Positions 1 to 11,448 of a DNA stretch of 64,000 bases are shown here, one piece after another (within the stretch, counting starts at the first letter, position 1; the number at the start of each line of letters is the position of its first letter). The stretch comes from Semisulcospira habei (Eukaryota; Mollusca; Gastropoda; Semisulcospiridae). The position numbers and the translations under genes are program-made. The notes below the pieces were generated by a model. It searched no databases and was not told the origin of the DNA. It saw nothing but the letters and a program-made list of their open reading frames with translations. The stretch is from contig BTPG01000007.1 in assembly GCA_036245525.1 (NCBI GenBank), forward strand, positions 127,258,053 to 127,322,052, read 5' to 3'.

Positions 1-420
1 TGACACACTCCGTACATTGCTGCCCATGAAACACATAACCCATCCAGTGAGTACAAGGTCTTCAGCACGATGTCATCCCGACGACATTTTGCTTGCTAAA
101 CATAAGATATTTTGCTTGCTGAGCCGCCGTCACCAGCACGCCGTTTACAGCAGGAAAATTATACCGGTAAAGCCGTCAATTAAAGCTCGAGTTGCAAACC
201 ATTAATAAACAAGAGTGGTCTTCTACTGGAAGCATTAAATCCACTCGAGTTTCACAATAATGGTTGTTAACGAGATAATAATATGTGATGAATTCTGCAG
301 GAAATTTAAAAGTTTTTCACATTTCTGTAAAAAAAATAAATACACGAATGAAATTACGATACTTGGGATGCTTACTAGCATCTGACGTCAAAGTGAAAAC
401 TGGAGCTAGTTTTAGCCCAC

Positions 421-426
421 TTTATT
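421..426 (-). promoter_or_regulatory. Poly(A) signal of peptide gene copy A
   Basis: AATAAA on the minus strand about 135 bp after the stop codon of copy A. It is conserved in copy B (AATAAA near 8,648) and altered to CATAAA in copy C. Conservation among copies supports a real gene 3' end. Confidence 0.6.
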
Positions 427-558
427 ACATTTCTCGTGCAGGCAAGCACCACTTGCTTGTACCTTTCGTCAACTCAGTCCTGCAATAAAAATAACAATAT
501 AAAACCCCTCCATCCTACCAGTTCATTTTCGTAGCTATTGCCGTTCGCACTCAGGTAT

Positions 559-786
559 CTAGGCCGGAGGTGGGGGTGGGGATCCGCCTGGTGGTGGCGG
601 TGACCCTCCTTCGCCCTCAGCGAATTGGCCCTCAGGTGGTGGGGATCCGCCGAGAGGTGGGGGTGGGGATCCGCCTAGAGGTGGGGGTGGCGGCGTCTGC
701 CGTCCGCCTTGGCGTTGTCGAGCGCCTTCCACATTAGAGGCAATGGTCACAGCGACCAGCAGCAGAACTATTGTTGTCTTCATCAT
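559..786 (-). CDS. Secreted Pro/Gly-rich peptide, copy A
   Basis: The 75-residue product begins MMKTTIVLLLVAVTIAS, a clear signal peptide with probable cleavage near residue 21 (NVEG/AR). A short basic stretch (ARQRQGGRQ) follows, then four GGSPPPP-like repeats encoded by a GC-rich minisatellite of about 24 bp. The repeat block is split by an acidic insert (EGQFAEGEGG). It has no cysteines. The context looks like a full gene: TATA box at 2,024-2,030, non-coding exon 1 with GT donor at 1,958, acceptor CAG near 798-804, poly(A) signal at 421-426. Copies B (8,291-8,437) and C (61,803-61,940) share the signal peptide but stop early, so A is the longest. I do not recognise the family. A secreted adhesive, matrix or defence peptide is possible, but that is a guess. 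Confidence 0.6.
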   Translation of the reverse strand: MMKTTIVLLLVAVTIASNVEGARQRQGGRQTPPPPPLGGSPPPPLGGSPPPEGQFAEGEGGSPPPPGGSPPPPPA

Positions 787-917
787 TGTGTCTCACCCTG
801 CCTGCACACATACAAGGGAATGGAATCTTGCAAGCGGCAGACTTACCACTGAGAGTGTGGTGGATTTGAGGAGTGTGTGTTCAGCTTTTGTTGTTGTTGT
901 TGTTCTTGTCGCACGAG

Positions 918-966
918 GGGGTGGGGGGATGTGTGTGTGTGTGTGTGTGTGTGGGGGGGGGGGGTG
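918..966. repeat. (TG)n and poly(G) tract
   Basis: Short (TG)n run followed by a G-run in the intron of peptide gene copy A. Copies B and C lack it. Confidence 0.8.
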
Positions 967-1697
967 CTCGGGTCAGGGGATGGATGAGAAACTGAGAAGT
1001 GTGTGAGATACTTTATTATACCGTTGTGATAATTTGGCTGAAGTCGTACGCGCACATGTGTTGTAGCATAACGGCTGTTGAGTTCCACAGAAACCTGGCT
1101 GTTTGCTTGGTTGTTTCTTTGGGGTTAAACACTGAACCATAATGTCATAATCCTAAAGTCTGGGATTTGCCTATGAAAACTGCATTTCGGTCCAGGAAAC
1201 AGATTGGTCATGATAGGTCAAGGGTGGTTCTGGTAGAGTCTGGCGTTTAACGAGAGGCTGCAAGCTTTTCTGGCACCACCATGGAACATTTTAACGTTAC
1301 TGTTGAAAACATTGTGAGAATCCAAAGTGCCACACTAATATTTAATTTCTGGTCAGTTATCTCGTACAATGGTACTACAATAATTCAGCCCTGACACACA
1401 ACATCGGGAGATAGATTGACCACGTCAGTTCAAATGTAGTACTTGATTGGTTGTCGTCCAGATGACACACAATATTGGGAGATAGGTAGGCCGCGGCAGG
1501 TCAAGAGTAATACTTGTTTAGTTGGCACACTCTTGAACTATCACGTTCGACCCATCTCTTGCAATTGTTTCGAAGTCATGAGAAAACAATACAGAATTTT
1601 AATTTTCACCATTTGGCATTACAGCCAGTTTTCGTTAAATATTAAGCTAAACGGTGAAGTATATAAACATCAAGCCACGCCGCTTTCAGAAATTCTT

Positions 1698-1912
1698 TTA
1701 ACTGATTCTACCCCAACACCGAAATCCTTAAATTTTGCCCCTGTCCTCTCAAGACTGCATTGCAGTGCTGGACACAGATCGACCATGATAGTTCAAGGGT
1801 GATGCCAGAATAGCTTGGCGCCTATGGGCGCCAAGCTATTCTGGCATCACCCTTGAACTATCATGGTCGATCCTTATCTTTCTGTGGTGTGTCTGGGGTA
1901 GAATGAGTTAAA
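1698..1912. mobile_element. Hairpin family 1 MITE-like element
   Basis: Terminal inverted repeats related to CTCATTCTACCCC/GGGGTAGAATGAG flank a central perfect 46-bp inverted repeat (1,777-1,822 with 1,827-1,872) around a 4-base loop. The central arms read ..CCATGATAGTTCAAGGGTG..TAGCTTGGCGCC. The copy at 31,897-32,110 is nearly its reverse complement over the full length. It lies in the intron of peptide gene copy A. Confidence 0.8.
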
Positions 1913-1957
1913 ATATATAGATAAAAGAAAGCAACAAAAGCCTGATTTTCTACTCAC

Positions 1958-2030
1958 CTCAGTAAATCTGAAGAACCTTGCGTGTTGAGAGGAGATGGTG
2001 GGTGAAAACACTAATACCACACTTTATATA
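1958..2030 (-). promoter_or_regulatory. TATA promoter and non-coding exon 1 of peptide gene copy A
   Basis: On the minus strand TATATAAAG (2,024-2,030) lies about 30 bp upstream of a conserved segment that ends in the splice donor GAG/GTGAGTA (exon edge 1,958). The same arrangement is kept in copy B (TATATAAAG 6,971-6,979, donor at 7,047) and copy C (63,110-63,118, donor at 63,039). The exact transcription start is inferred. Confidence 0.55.
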
Positions 2031-2310
2031 GTGTACGCACGCCCACTTACGCCATCAATTAGACACGAACAATGAAAACAATCTGACCAGCTGTCTGTCT
2101 GAATATTTGTGTACTGGTATGTGATTCTAGCCCTTATAGCTTAAGGCAATAAAGTTTAAATCATAACAGCAGACATTCGCAGAAACAGATGAAATTTTTT
2201 TGTTTAGCCCCAGGATTTTTAATCTTCAATAGCTCTATTGTTTTAACGTACTGCGCAATTTAAGATTGAGAAGAATGGCAAAGCCCTTCAGACAGGTGCG
2301 CATGACCATT

Positions 2311-3376
2311 ATTACGATTGTGGTTGTGTTGTGCTGTGAGGGCATGCATTAATCGTAGGAAACGATCCGATATTTATTTGAGCTATCATGGTTACGAATC
2401 ACGTACCTTTTCAGTAAGATTCGCTAACGTTCACGCGTAGAGCGGAATTGGTTTTGTTATGATACGCTAAGATTAGACTGGAAGTTTCTAGCAAAGTCGC
2501 ACGGAGAAGAGCGGTCGATTTTTGTTATGCATAGATTCGCTGAGAATAGACCAGAACGTTCGAGCAAAATCGCGCTATATCTAGTGACCTCGTATGTGTG
2601 ACATCAAAGTGTAGGCAACATTTTGTAATACAGTATTAAAGCCCTCAAATGCTCATAGTTGTTTTCTATGCGCGTGAAGTTAGCGGCCAGTATGTATTAT
2701 GAAAGATCGTAAAACTTCCAGTGGGTGTGGGCAAAGTCGTGAACTGTCTGCCATACTTTTGTGTGACGTTATAACGCGCAGGGATTTCCCAAAATAGGGG
2801 CTGGAAATAGCAGCCAGATTTTTGTAGACTATTCTTGAGTATTCTTTCTTATTAATATTTATGAGGGTTGGTTACGTGTTCTGATTGGTTGTGTTGTATA
2901 AATTTGCTAGATTATTCTGGAAAGCTATTATACTATAAAAGATCGTGCTAGGAAGCACGTGTGTACATTGTTCAGTTGTAGAATTGCGATGTAACAGCTT
3001 CGGTACATTGTTCAGTTGTATAATTGCAGTGTATCGTAAGCACATTGACTTTGAGAGAGCTACGCAAGATATCGTGGTACATTGTCAGTGATGGAGTTAT
3101 GCAGTGTATAGTGTTTACATTGTATGATAACCACAGTGTGTCAAAAGCGTGGGTACATTGTGGAGGAGACATTGTATCAGTGTTGGTGCATTTGTGAATG
3201 CGTTGTTTGGAGATCGCATCGCTGCAATAAAATATTGTTGGAACTGTTACTCCAGTGTGGTCTACAACCTTAAGCCACGTGTGACGGGTTGCAGCTGAGT
3301 GAAGTTTCTTTAAAAGAACCTTACGTGCGTGCGTCTGGTGTGATATCATACCACGACTACGACTCAACATGTAACA
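2311..3376. mobile_element. 1,066-bp insertion with 6-bp target duplication, solo-LTR-like
   Basis: ACCATT occurs at 2,305-2,310 and 3,377-3,382; arm B (about 6,690) is uninterrupted here, so this is an insertion. The insert contains CTATAAAAG near 2,935, two diverged copies of GTACATTGTTCAGTTGTA (about 2,963 and 3,003), and AATAAAATATTG near 3,226. It has no convincing coding capacity. TATA box, poly(A)-like signal and 6-bp duplication suggest a solo LTR or TRIM. The terminal bases do not form an obvious TG..CA pair, so the class is uncertain. Confidence 0.55.
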
Positions 3377-3399
3377 ACCATTCCACATAATTAATCTAA

Positions 3400-4050
3400 C
3401 CTTTGTGACCTTGACCTTTCTAACAGGTCACTAAAATGGTTAGGGTTTTGTGTGTCCTAGCATAAGTATATGGTTAGCTTTTGTACATGTGAAAATCATG
3501 TTTCCTTAAAATTCATATCACACTTTGTCAACCTCCAGTGACCCTTAAATATTCCGAGAGGTCAACCAAATTGGTATACATAGGAAGGTCTTATCATCAG
3601 CTATCTGTGTGCCAAATTTATGAAATATTTGCCAAAACGCTAATTAAGACATTTTTCACACATTTGCCGATCTTTTGTAACCCTTCACCTTCCCAGGCGT
3701 CATTTTTAAAAAAAAGCATAGGAGATATCAATGTCCCCCTGACCGTGAGCCGTCATTTGAAGTTGTGAATTGTATTTTAGGGGAAAAACATCGTTTCAAA
3801 ATGAGTATATTTCCTGATCTTTTGTGACCCTTGACGCGAGGTCATCCAAGTTGGTATGCTTACAAAGGACTTCCCATTAGGTATCTTTGTACCAAGTTTG
3901 GATTTGAAATTGTGAATAGTTTTTTTTTCTTCAGAATATGGCTTTTTTTAACCTATTTCCTGATCCCCTGTTACTTGACCTTTGGGAGGTCACTGAAAAT
4001 GTTATTGTTAGAAAGGTGATGCCACAAAATATCCCTGGTCCAAGTTTGAA
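3400..4050. repeat. Diverged ~140-bp tandem repeat with AGGTCA half sites
   Basis: The motif AGGTCAnCCAAnTTGGTATnC (about 3,559 and 3,838, with a weaker one between) recurs at a spacing that fits a unit of about 140 bp. Each is followed by a TTTGTGCCAAATTT-like block. The array recurs inverted at 6,050-6,690 and in part at 63,340-63,440. No ORF. Confidence 0.5.
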
Positions 4051-4439
4051 GACGGACGAACACTGGCACATTACATAGACGCACTTTTGCTATTGCACGT
4101 GAGCCAAATATTTGTCTCCAGACTATCATTTGTAAAATGTACTTCTTCCCGCGTGCATATATAAACTGTTTTAATGGCAGTGGCATGAAATAATGTCCCC
4201 CAAATAAAGGCGGCTCACTGAATGATAACTCTGTTTGTCCCAGGCACACAAAAGGGGCCAGCAAGAGGCATAGATCTGTGGGGCCCTGCGCGGGGACGGA
4301 TCTGGTTGAGGTGGGGGACCAGGGGATTCAGAAATCCCTCCCCTTGGACTAAACAAGATAACGTTCCGCTTGGCGAGTCTGGAATCACCCTCCACTTCTC
4401 TGTAGCTTGTGTAGGTTCTTTTGCAGCAGAAAGGATATC

Positions 4440-4720
4440 GTTTCTTCCTCACCGCTCCTAATCCCGACCACTCCCCCCCCACCCCCCCGCCACCCTCCCC
4501 GCCACACCACCCCCTCCCCGCGCCACCCCCCCCCCCCTCCCCCACCACGGACCCGACCCCCCACACCCTCCCCTTTGGACGTTTGTGAGCAGGTTTCCAC
4601 TTTGACCGCGTTGCGTCTCGGGATAGATGTTCTGAACAAACCTTTGACCCCCACCCCCTTCTCGACCCCCCCCCCAAACCCCACACACTCACCCACACAC
4701 ACCACCCTATCACTCGAGAG
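4440..4720. repeat. C-rich low-complexity tract
   Basis: A polypyrimidine tract of C-runs on the plus strand. Reading frames here are low-complexity and not supported as genes. Confidence 0.8.
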
Positions 4721-4802
4721 GTAACTGATTCGCCCCTACATAAAGACCTATAGTATGTCTCTTCAATTTTGATATGGAAAATGTTAATGAGTCACATAAC
4801 AG

Positions 4803-4924
4803 TGTGTGTGTGTGTGTGTGTGTGTTTGAGCGTGTGTGTGTGTGCGTGTGTGTGCGTGAGAGTGTATTATGTGTGTGTGTGTTTATGTATGTGTGTATGT
4901 GTTTGTGTATGTGTGTGTGTGTGT

Positions 4925-4993
<69 letters not shown>

Positions 4994-5097
4994 CGCATGT
5001 GCGTGAGTATGTGTGAGCGTGCGGTGCGTGTCTTGTACGCGCAACACCGCTTTTTCACTTGCATCCACTGAGACACCACATAGACAATATAACAACG

Positions 5098-5152
<55 letters not shown>

Positions 5153-5243
5153 GCACACACACACAAGCACGCACGCACACGCACACACACACGCACACAC
5201 ACACACACGCACACACCGCACACACACACACACACACACACAC
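4803..5243. repeat. Opposed (GT)n and (AC)n microsatellites
   Basis: (GT)n from 4,803 to about 4,992 and (AC)n from 5,105 to 5,243 face each other across about 110 bp, close to the symmetry centre of the A/B inverted duplication. The rest of 4,050-6,000 shows no other homology between the arms. A fragment of hairpin family 1 lies at about 5,625-5,730. I see no gene here. Confidence 0.8.
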
Positions 5244-6970
5244 GCGCGGCTTCATGTAGGCCTACATGCGTACATACTACCGCTGACAAGAGGAAAAATA
5301 TTCAAACCATACTTTAATCACACACAAAGTGACATTCACACCCGTGGACAAAACACACATCACACAGAGTAAAGATTAAAGTTTACGTGTATCGTTTTCT
5401 CTTCCAGTGCCAACTGTGGGTTATTGACAGGTACAACGCTAGATTCTCTGAACGTTTTGTACGAACACACTTCAAAGAAATAAACTCAACCATACTCGAC
5501 CAAATCAGCAAAGGTTATCGGGCCCACGAGACACAGTGGGCCCGCGCACTGCGTCCGTCGTGAGCCCGAATACGTTTTACTACCTGGGAAGACCGTCTCC
5601 CTCATTCATGTCTAACGCACTACAGCACACAGCAGGTGACAGACCAACCACGACAGTTCAAGGGCAGTGTCTGATTAGGTTATCTTGAACTATCGTGTAC
5701 GATCCAGCTCCTGCAATTGGTGTGAAGTTAGTGGAAGACATCTCCCAGATTTGCAAACTGCGCCTTAGAGTTTGACGCAAACACCCACAGGTTGAACAAA
5801 CGCGTGGCCACATTTATAAATGCCGGAGTTCACTAGAGGTTATATCTGCACAAAGCAGCTGAAGTTATCTTTTTTTTTTAAAGAGACACGGCAACCAGGA
5901 ACACCACGCCGGTTTAACTCCCCAATCAACTCCCTATCCCCCGCCCCCACCCGATTCCCCCACCTCACCCCCCGCATTTGACGCTAAAATGCACTCAACC
6001 CCGCCAGCTCCACTGCACCGGTGAAAATGATAAAACTAACTCCTAAGCATTCTAATTATAGGATGACCCCCTCGGAATGGTCAAGGCTCACTAAAGATCG
6101 GAAAGAGGTACAAAAATACCCACATTTTGACAAAATTGTCTCCCCTCCCCCTTTTGTATTTCTCGCTAAAATGCACGCAACCCTCCACCTCAACTGTACC
6201 TGTGGAAAGTATAATAATTCCTAAGTAAACTCATTTGGATGATTCCTCCGAAAGGTCAAGGGTCACAAAAGATCAGGAACTAGGTCGAAAATAGCCACTT
6301 TTGACAATAATTGTTGTTATATTTTTAATCAAATACTATTCACAACTTGGCACAAAGATGCCTCCTATGCTTTCCAATTCGGATGACGCCTGGGAAAGGT
6401 CAAGGGTTACAAATATCCGGAAAATGTGTAAAAAAAACGATATTAAGGGCGCTGTCGCAAACATTTTAATCAGATTTGGCACAAAAGGTAGCTGATGACA
6501 AGTCCTTCCTCCTAATTTGGTTGACCCCAAGGGTCATGGGGGGTTGACAAAGTGTGATTTACATTTTGAGAAAACACGATTTTCACAAATACAAAGCTAA
6601 CCCGTCACTTATGTTAATATACATGAAACCTTATTCATTTCAGTGACCTGTTAGAAAGGTCAAGGTCACAAAGGTCACATTAATGATGTGGAATGGTCAT
6701 GCGCACGAACCTTCAGGGCTTTGGCATTCTTCTGAATCTTCAATGTCGCAATAGTTTTAAACAATCGCGCTAAAAATCAGGAGCTAATCATCAAACACTA
6801 CATCTGTTTCTGTAAATGTGTGCTGCGATGATTTAAACATTACTGCCTTAAGCTACAAGGGCTAAAATCACATACCAGTACACAAAGAGGTATTGTTTTC
6901 AAACAGACACCTGGTCAGATTGTTTTCACTGTTCGTGTCTAATTGATGGCGTAAGTGGGCGTGCGTACAC

Positions 6971-7046
6971 TATATAAAGTGTGGTAAAGTTAGTGTTTTC
7001 ACCAACCATCTCCTCTCAACATTCAAGGCTCTTCAGATTTACACGG
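6971..7046 (+). promoter_or_regulatory. TATA promoter and exon 1 of peptide gene copy B
   Basis: TATATAAAG at 6,971-6,979 precedes the conserved non-coding exon, which ends at donor GGTGAGTAG (7,046/7,047). Colinear with copies A and C. Confidence 0.5.
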
Positions 7047-7161
7047 GTGAGTAGAAAATCAGGTTTTGTCGCTTTCTTTTATTTAAATATTTTCAAAGAA
7101 TTTCTAAAAGCAGCGTGTTTTGATTTTGATATACTTCACCAATTAACTTCCTGGATAACAT

Positions 7162-7636
7162 CAGACTGATGCGCTCCTTAGTCATCTCAGTGTTTTTGTG
7201 TGCCTGCGAGTCATGGACCCTCACAGCAGACCTTGAAAGGAGGGGACAAGCCACTGAAATGAGATGTTTTCGAAGGCTGCTTGGCATTTCATACAGAGAT
7301 CACATCACAAACGTGGAAGTGGGAAGTAGAATCAGGCAAGCCATTGGGTCCTATGAAGACTTATTAGCCATTGTGAAAAAAACGCAAACTGAAATGGTAT
7401 GGGCATGTCACGCGTTCAGCAGGTCTGGCCAAAACAATCCTGCAAGGCACTGTGCAAGGAGGACGAAGGAGAGGAAGACAGAGGAATAGATGGGAGGACA
7501 ATATCTCAGAGTGGACAGAACTGAAGCTGCGCCATATGCTAAGAATGGCAGAGAACAGAGAGGAATGGAGGGAGCTGGTTGCCAAGTCATCAGTGGTGCC
7601 CCAACGGTCGGCAAGACGACGGGATATAGATAGATA
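7162..7636 (+). mobile_element. 5'-truncated LINE fragment in the copy B intron
   Basis: A 475-bp insertion is flanked by the 8-bp duplication GATAACAT (7,154-7,161 and 7,637-7,644) and ends in a (GATA)n tail. Its frame encodes the C-terminal tail of a LINE endonuclease/reverse transcriptase: CESWTLTADLERRGQATEMR, RCFRRLLGISYRDH, then in a shifted frame QGGRRRGRQRNRWEDNISEW. A frameshift near 7,390 makes it non-functional. Arm A lacks this insertion. Confidence 0.8.
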
Positions 7637-8290
7637 GATAACATTCAGCGAACGTTGGCCGTAATGCCGAAAGGTGAAAGTTAAAATTCTGTAGCTGCTT
7701 TCTCTTGACTTCGAAACAATTGCAAGAGATGATTCGAACATGATAGTTCAAGGTTGTGCCAACTAAACAAGTATTACACTTGACCTGTCGCGCTCTATCT
7801 ATCTCCCGATATTGTGTGTCATCTGGACGACAACCAATCTAGTACTACATTTGAACTGTCGTGGTCGATCTATCTCCCGATGGTGTGTGTCAGGGCTGAA
7901 TTGTTGTAGTATCATTGTACGAGATAACTGGCCAAGAATTAAATATTATTGTGGCATTTTGGATTCACACAATGTTTTCAACGGTAACTTTAAAATGCTC
8001 AATGTTGGTGCCAGAAAAGCTTGCAGCCTCTCGTTAAACGCCAGACTATACTAAAACCACCCTTGAACTATCATGAACTATCAACGGTCTGTTTACTGGA
8101 CCGAAATGCAGAATTCACAGACAAATCGCAGACTTTTGGATTATAACATTATGGTTCAGTGTTTAACCCCAACGAAACAACCAAGCAAACAGCCAGCTTT
8201 CTGTGCAACACAACAGCCATGCAACTGATGAAGAAATGGTTTACAATGACGACACATTTCCTTGTATACGTGCAGGCAGGGTGAGACACA

Positions 8291-8437
8291 ATGATGAAGA
8301 CGACAATCGTTCTGCTGCTGGTCGCTGTGACCATTGCCTCTGTGGTTGAGGGCGCGCGCCAACGCCAGGGCGGACGGCAGCCACCGCCACCCCCAGAAGG
8401 ATCCCCACCCCCACCTCTTAACGGATCCCCAACCTAA
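8291..8437 (+). pseudogene. Secreted Pro-rich peptide, copy B (shortened)
   Basis: The 48-residue frame shares the signal peptide MMKTTIVLLLVAVTIAS and the ARQRQGGRQ segment with copy A. The reading frame shifts in the GGSPPPP repeat block and meets TAA at 8,435-8,437. The rest of the copy A coding sequence is still recognisable to about 8,530. A poly(A) signal lies near 8,648. It could still make a short secreted peptide, so the pseudogene label is cautious. Confidence 0.5.
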
Positions 8438-9187
8438 CCCCCACCTGAGGGCCAATTTGCTGAGGGCGAAGGAGGGTCACACCACCAGGCGGATCCCCAC
8501 CCCCACTTCCGGCCTAGATACCTGAGGGCGAACGGCAATAGGTACAAAAATAAACTGGTAGGAGGAGGGGTTTTATATTGTTATTGTTTTGTGTAGGACT
8601 GAGTTGATTAACGGTACAAACACGTGATGCTTGCCTGCAAGAAAAAATGTAATAAAGTGGGCCAAAACGTTCTCCAGTTTTCACTTTGACGTCAGATGCT
8701 AGAAAGCATCCCAAGTAATTTCATACACGTATTAAATTTTCTACAGAAATGCGAAACACATTTGAATTTCCTACATAATTCATCACATTTTATCTCCGTA
8801 ACAACCATTATTGTGAAACTCGAGTCAATGTTCATAGTAGAAGACCACTCTTATTTATCCTAAGCAAGTCGAGCTTCACTTGACGGCTTTAACGGTATTA
8901 TTTTCCTGCTGTAAACTGTGTGCTGGGGACGGATGTTTAGCAAGCAAAATGTCGTCGGGTTGACGTCGTGCTGTAGGCCTTGTACTCACTGGATGGGTTT
9001 TGTGTTTCAGGGGCAGCAGTGTACGGAGTGTGTCACCCAGGCTGAATGGTATCTGTTTTCCTTTCGGCCCTGCACGAATCTCTTCTACACCACTAACGAT
9101 GCTGGTATGCAGCAGTGACTCAGATACAGTCAGTGAATACCGAACTTACGTACTGATTTGTACATTTGTAACTTGAAAAAAAAAGCT

Positions 9188-9592
<405 letters not shown>

Positions 9593-9599
9593 CATCACT

Positions 9600-10080
9600 A
9601 CACTATACACACACACGCCGGTTGGCGCCAAGCTGTTCTGGCTCCACCTTTGAATTGTCATGGTCGATCCATAAATTGTTGCAATGTGTCAGAGCGGCAT
9701 TGGTGTAGGGGGGGGGGGGCAACAGGATAGTTTTTCTTACTTGTGATGAGTGACCTGAACACTGATCAGTTCAGGTGCACTGGTACTGTGTCACATTAAT
9801 TTTCATGCATGTATACCTGTCAGCAGATACGCTGAGAAACAGGCCTGTGTCCCTCACCCCACCCCCACGGGATTGTGGTTCCAGTCTCTGGGACTACATG
9901 GGATTCTAAACGAACACCGTATTTTTGTCTACCGTGTTTAAAAAATACGGTAGACTTTGAAATGGGGCTGGGTCGGGCGCATTCCGGAGCATGCACATGA
10001 TGTTTTGGCGAGCAGCGCAGAAATGCTGGCAAAGAAGTAACAAGATAAAAATGACGTCACTTCTAGCTACGCAAACCTTG
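9600..10080. other. Non-coding flank left of the Polinton
   Basis: Contains a fragment of hairpin family 1 (about 9,625-9,680), a poly(G) run, a small palindrome CCTGAACACTGATCAGTTCAGG-like at about 9,757, and a short hairpin GTCTACCGT..ACGGTAGAC at 9,927-9,955. No gene is seen. Confidence 0.6.
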
Positions 10081-10088
10081 CTAGAGAA
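10081..10088. repeat. Candidate Polinton target-site duplication, left copy
   Basis: CTAGAGAA here is repeated at 27,064-27,071, immediately outside the two hairpin ends. Polintons usually make 5-6 bp duplications; the GA-rich ends make the exact 6-8 bp limit ambiguous. Confidence 0.65.
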
Positions 10089-10300
10089 GAGAGAGATAAT
10101 AAGAGAGTACTAAAAATCAAATTTCAATAAGGCCGCACCGATCTATAAATCTCGCCTTTATTGAAATTAAAATCTGTGACCCACCATGACCTCTCTACTA
10201 TTGCAGAATCAACCCTGTTTTAATTTGAAAAAACGGCGACCATGATTAGTGCGGCCTTATTGAAATTTGATACATTAGTACTCTCTTATTATCTCTCTCT
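10087..10300. repeat. Left terminal foldback hairpin
   Basis: An outer arm of about 50 bp (AGAGAGATAATAAGAGAGTA..AATTTCAATAAGGCCGCAC) pairs with an inner arm at 10,249-10,300. The loop is about 110 bp. The right end has a homologous but diverged hairpin, so the element has four related arms rather than a simple terminal repeat. Confidence 0.8.
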
Positions 10301-10320
10301 ATAACTATTGTCTCTGACAA
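10292..10320 (+). repeat. 29-bp terminal inverted repeat core, left
   Basis: This block ends CTATTGTCTCTGACAA and is the exact reverse complement of 26,838-26,866. It lies just inside the left hairpin. Confidence 0.85.
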
Positions 10321-10754
10321 CACTTAAACATGTACTGTTAATTTGTTTTAAAAATCGCGACCATGGCCATGTTTATGAACTTTACCCTAAGCTCTGAACC
10401 CATAGCTACCGAACACTGAACCAGGAAGTATAATTCGATTACAGACTAAAACCCTCAGTATTCGGCTGCCTTGTATCGGAGTATATGGGGTTTTACAGAG
10501 TCTAAGATTCTCACGAGCCTAGATTTTTATAAGTGGACACAGGTCAGATCCTCAAGAGTCTTGGACTCCAGGCATAACCCGTGTTTACAAGTATTAGTCT
10601 ACTTTTGTTTGTTAGCTCTCTCCTAGCGAGCAGGCCAACGGGTCTTATTTAATATTATTTTACTGCAAGTACAATTTCTGAAAGGTGACTGCCGTGTTTG
10701 TACAACACAGTCAGTACAAGGTCGACACTCTACCGTTCTATTATAAACAGTACT

Positions 10755-10811
<57 letters not shown>

Positions 10812-10852
10812 ACACACATATACACACACACAAACACATGAATAAACATACA

Positions 10853-10886
<34 letters not shown>

Positions 10887-11448
10887 AACACTCAAACAAC
10901 ATAGACACGCATACACAACTTACCGGTTTACAAAGCTTACGTCATACATCTCAACCGGTAAATGGTCCAATGAATAAATTATAACACATTCGGTCATTTT
11001 AACACTAACCGGCAACAATCAGTCCTATCCGCTCATGCCTGATCCTAAAATCGATCTTGGTCTTTCCAAAATGCTATGAATAACTAAATGAGTAACAACC
11101 TGACGAGTCTTAACGCTACCTGACCAGACTTGTCGAGCAAGTTTTGTGAGCCCGGTTTCTGTACACTGTATCGTGTTGTTGATTTTCAGTTGCTAGTGGG
11201 GTGAGGCACTGCATGACGCCGCAATCTATTCATATGACATTTTAAGTCCCACTGCCAAGTGAGTGCCAACCGACCCTTGATAATAAACAACATATGTTAT
11301 GTCTTGAGCAAAACAGGTTTTGTTAGAGGCAGGTAAACTTTATGCTTTATGACTGTTATAGCCTGGAACTGGTTCAAACCAGAATGAGTTTTATTGTCAG
11401 TCTTTCGTATATAACCCAGCCCACAGCAACGCGCCACCAAACACGAAT
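10321..11448. other. Polinton left subterminal non-coding region
   Basis: No supported gene. Holds (CA)n microsatellites at about 10,755-10,885; the rest is AT-rich unique sequence leading to the first ORF at 11,449. Confidence 0.6.

Larger units (their letters stand above)
1..4050 (+). repeat. Arm A of a large inverted duplication
   Basis: This stretch is repeated in inverted orientation at about 6,000-9,050. Matching landmarks include 1-130 with 8,900-9,030, 300-460 with 8,640-8,760, 559-800 with 8,290-8,530, 1,955-2,100 with 6,905-7,060 and 3,380-3,640 with 6,450-6,690. Copy C at 60,940-63,440 is a third copy in the orientation of arm A. Arm A carries a 1,066-bp insertion (2,311-3,376) that arm B lacks; arm B carries a LINE insertion (7,162-7,636) that arm A lacks. 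Both therefore post-date the duplication. Confidence 0.85.
6000..9050 (-). repeat. Arm B of the inverted duplication
   Basis: Reverse-complement counterpart of 1-4,050, containing peptide gene copy B in divergent orientation to copy A. The AGGTCA-type tandem repeats occupy 6,050-6,690, the promoter and exon 1 lie at 6,971-7,046 and coding exon 2 starts near 8,280. Confidence 0.85.

Noticed and set aside
2972..3388. 138-codon minus-strand frame in the arm A insertion
   Set aside because: Lies wholly inside the solo-LTR-like insert and shows no domain or conserved start.
4171..4724. Gly/Arg- and Pro-rich frames on both strands
   Set aside because: C-rich low-complexity tract; no start context, splice sites or conservation between arms.
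4769..5289. Long Cys/Val and Thr/His open frames
   Set aside because: They are readings of (GT)n and (AC)n microsatellites without coding signals.
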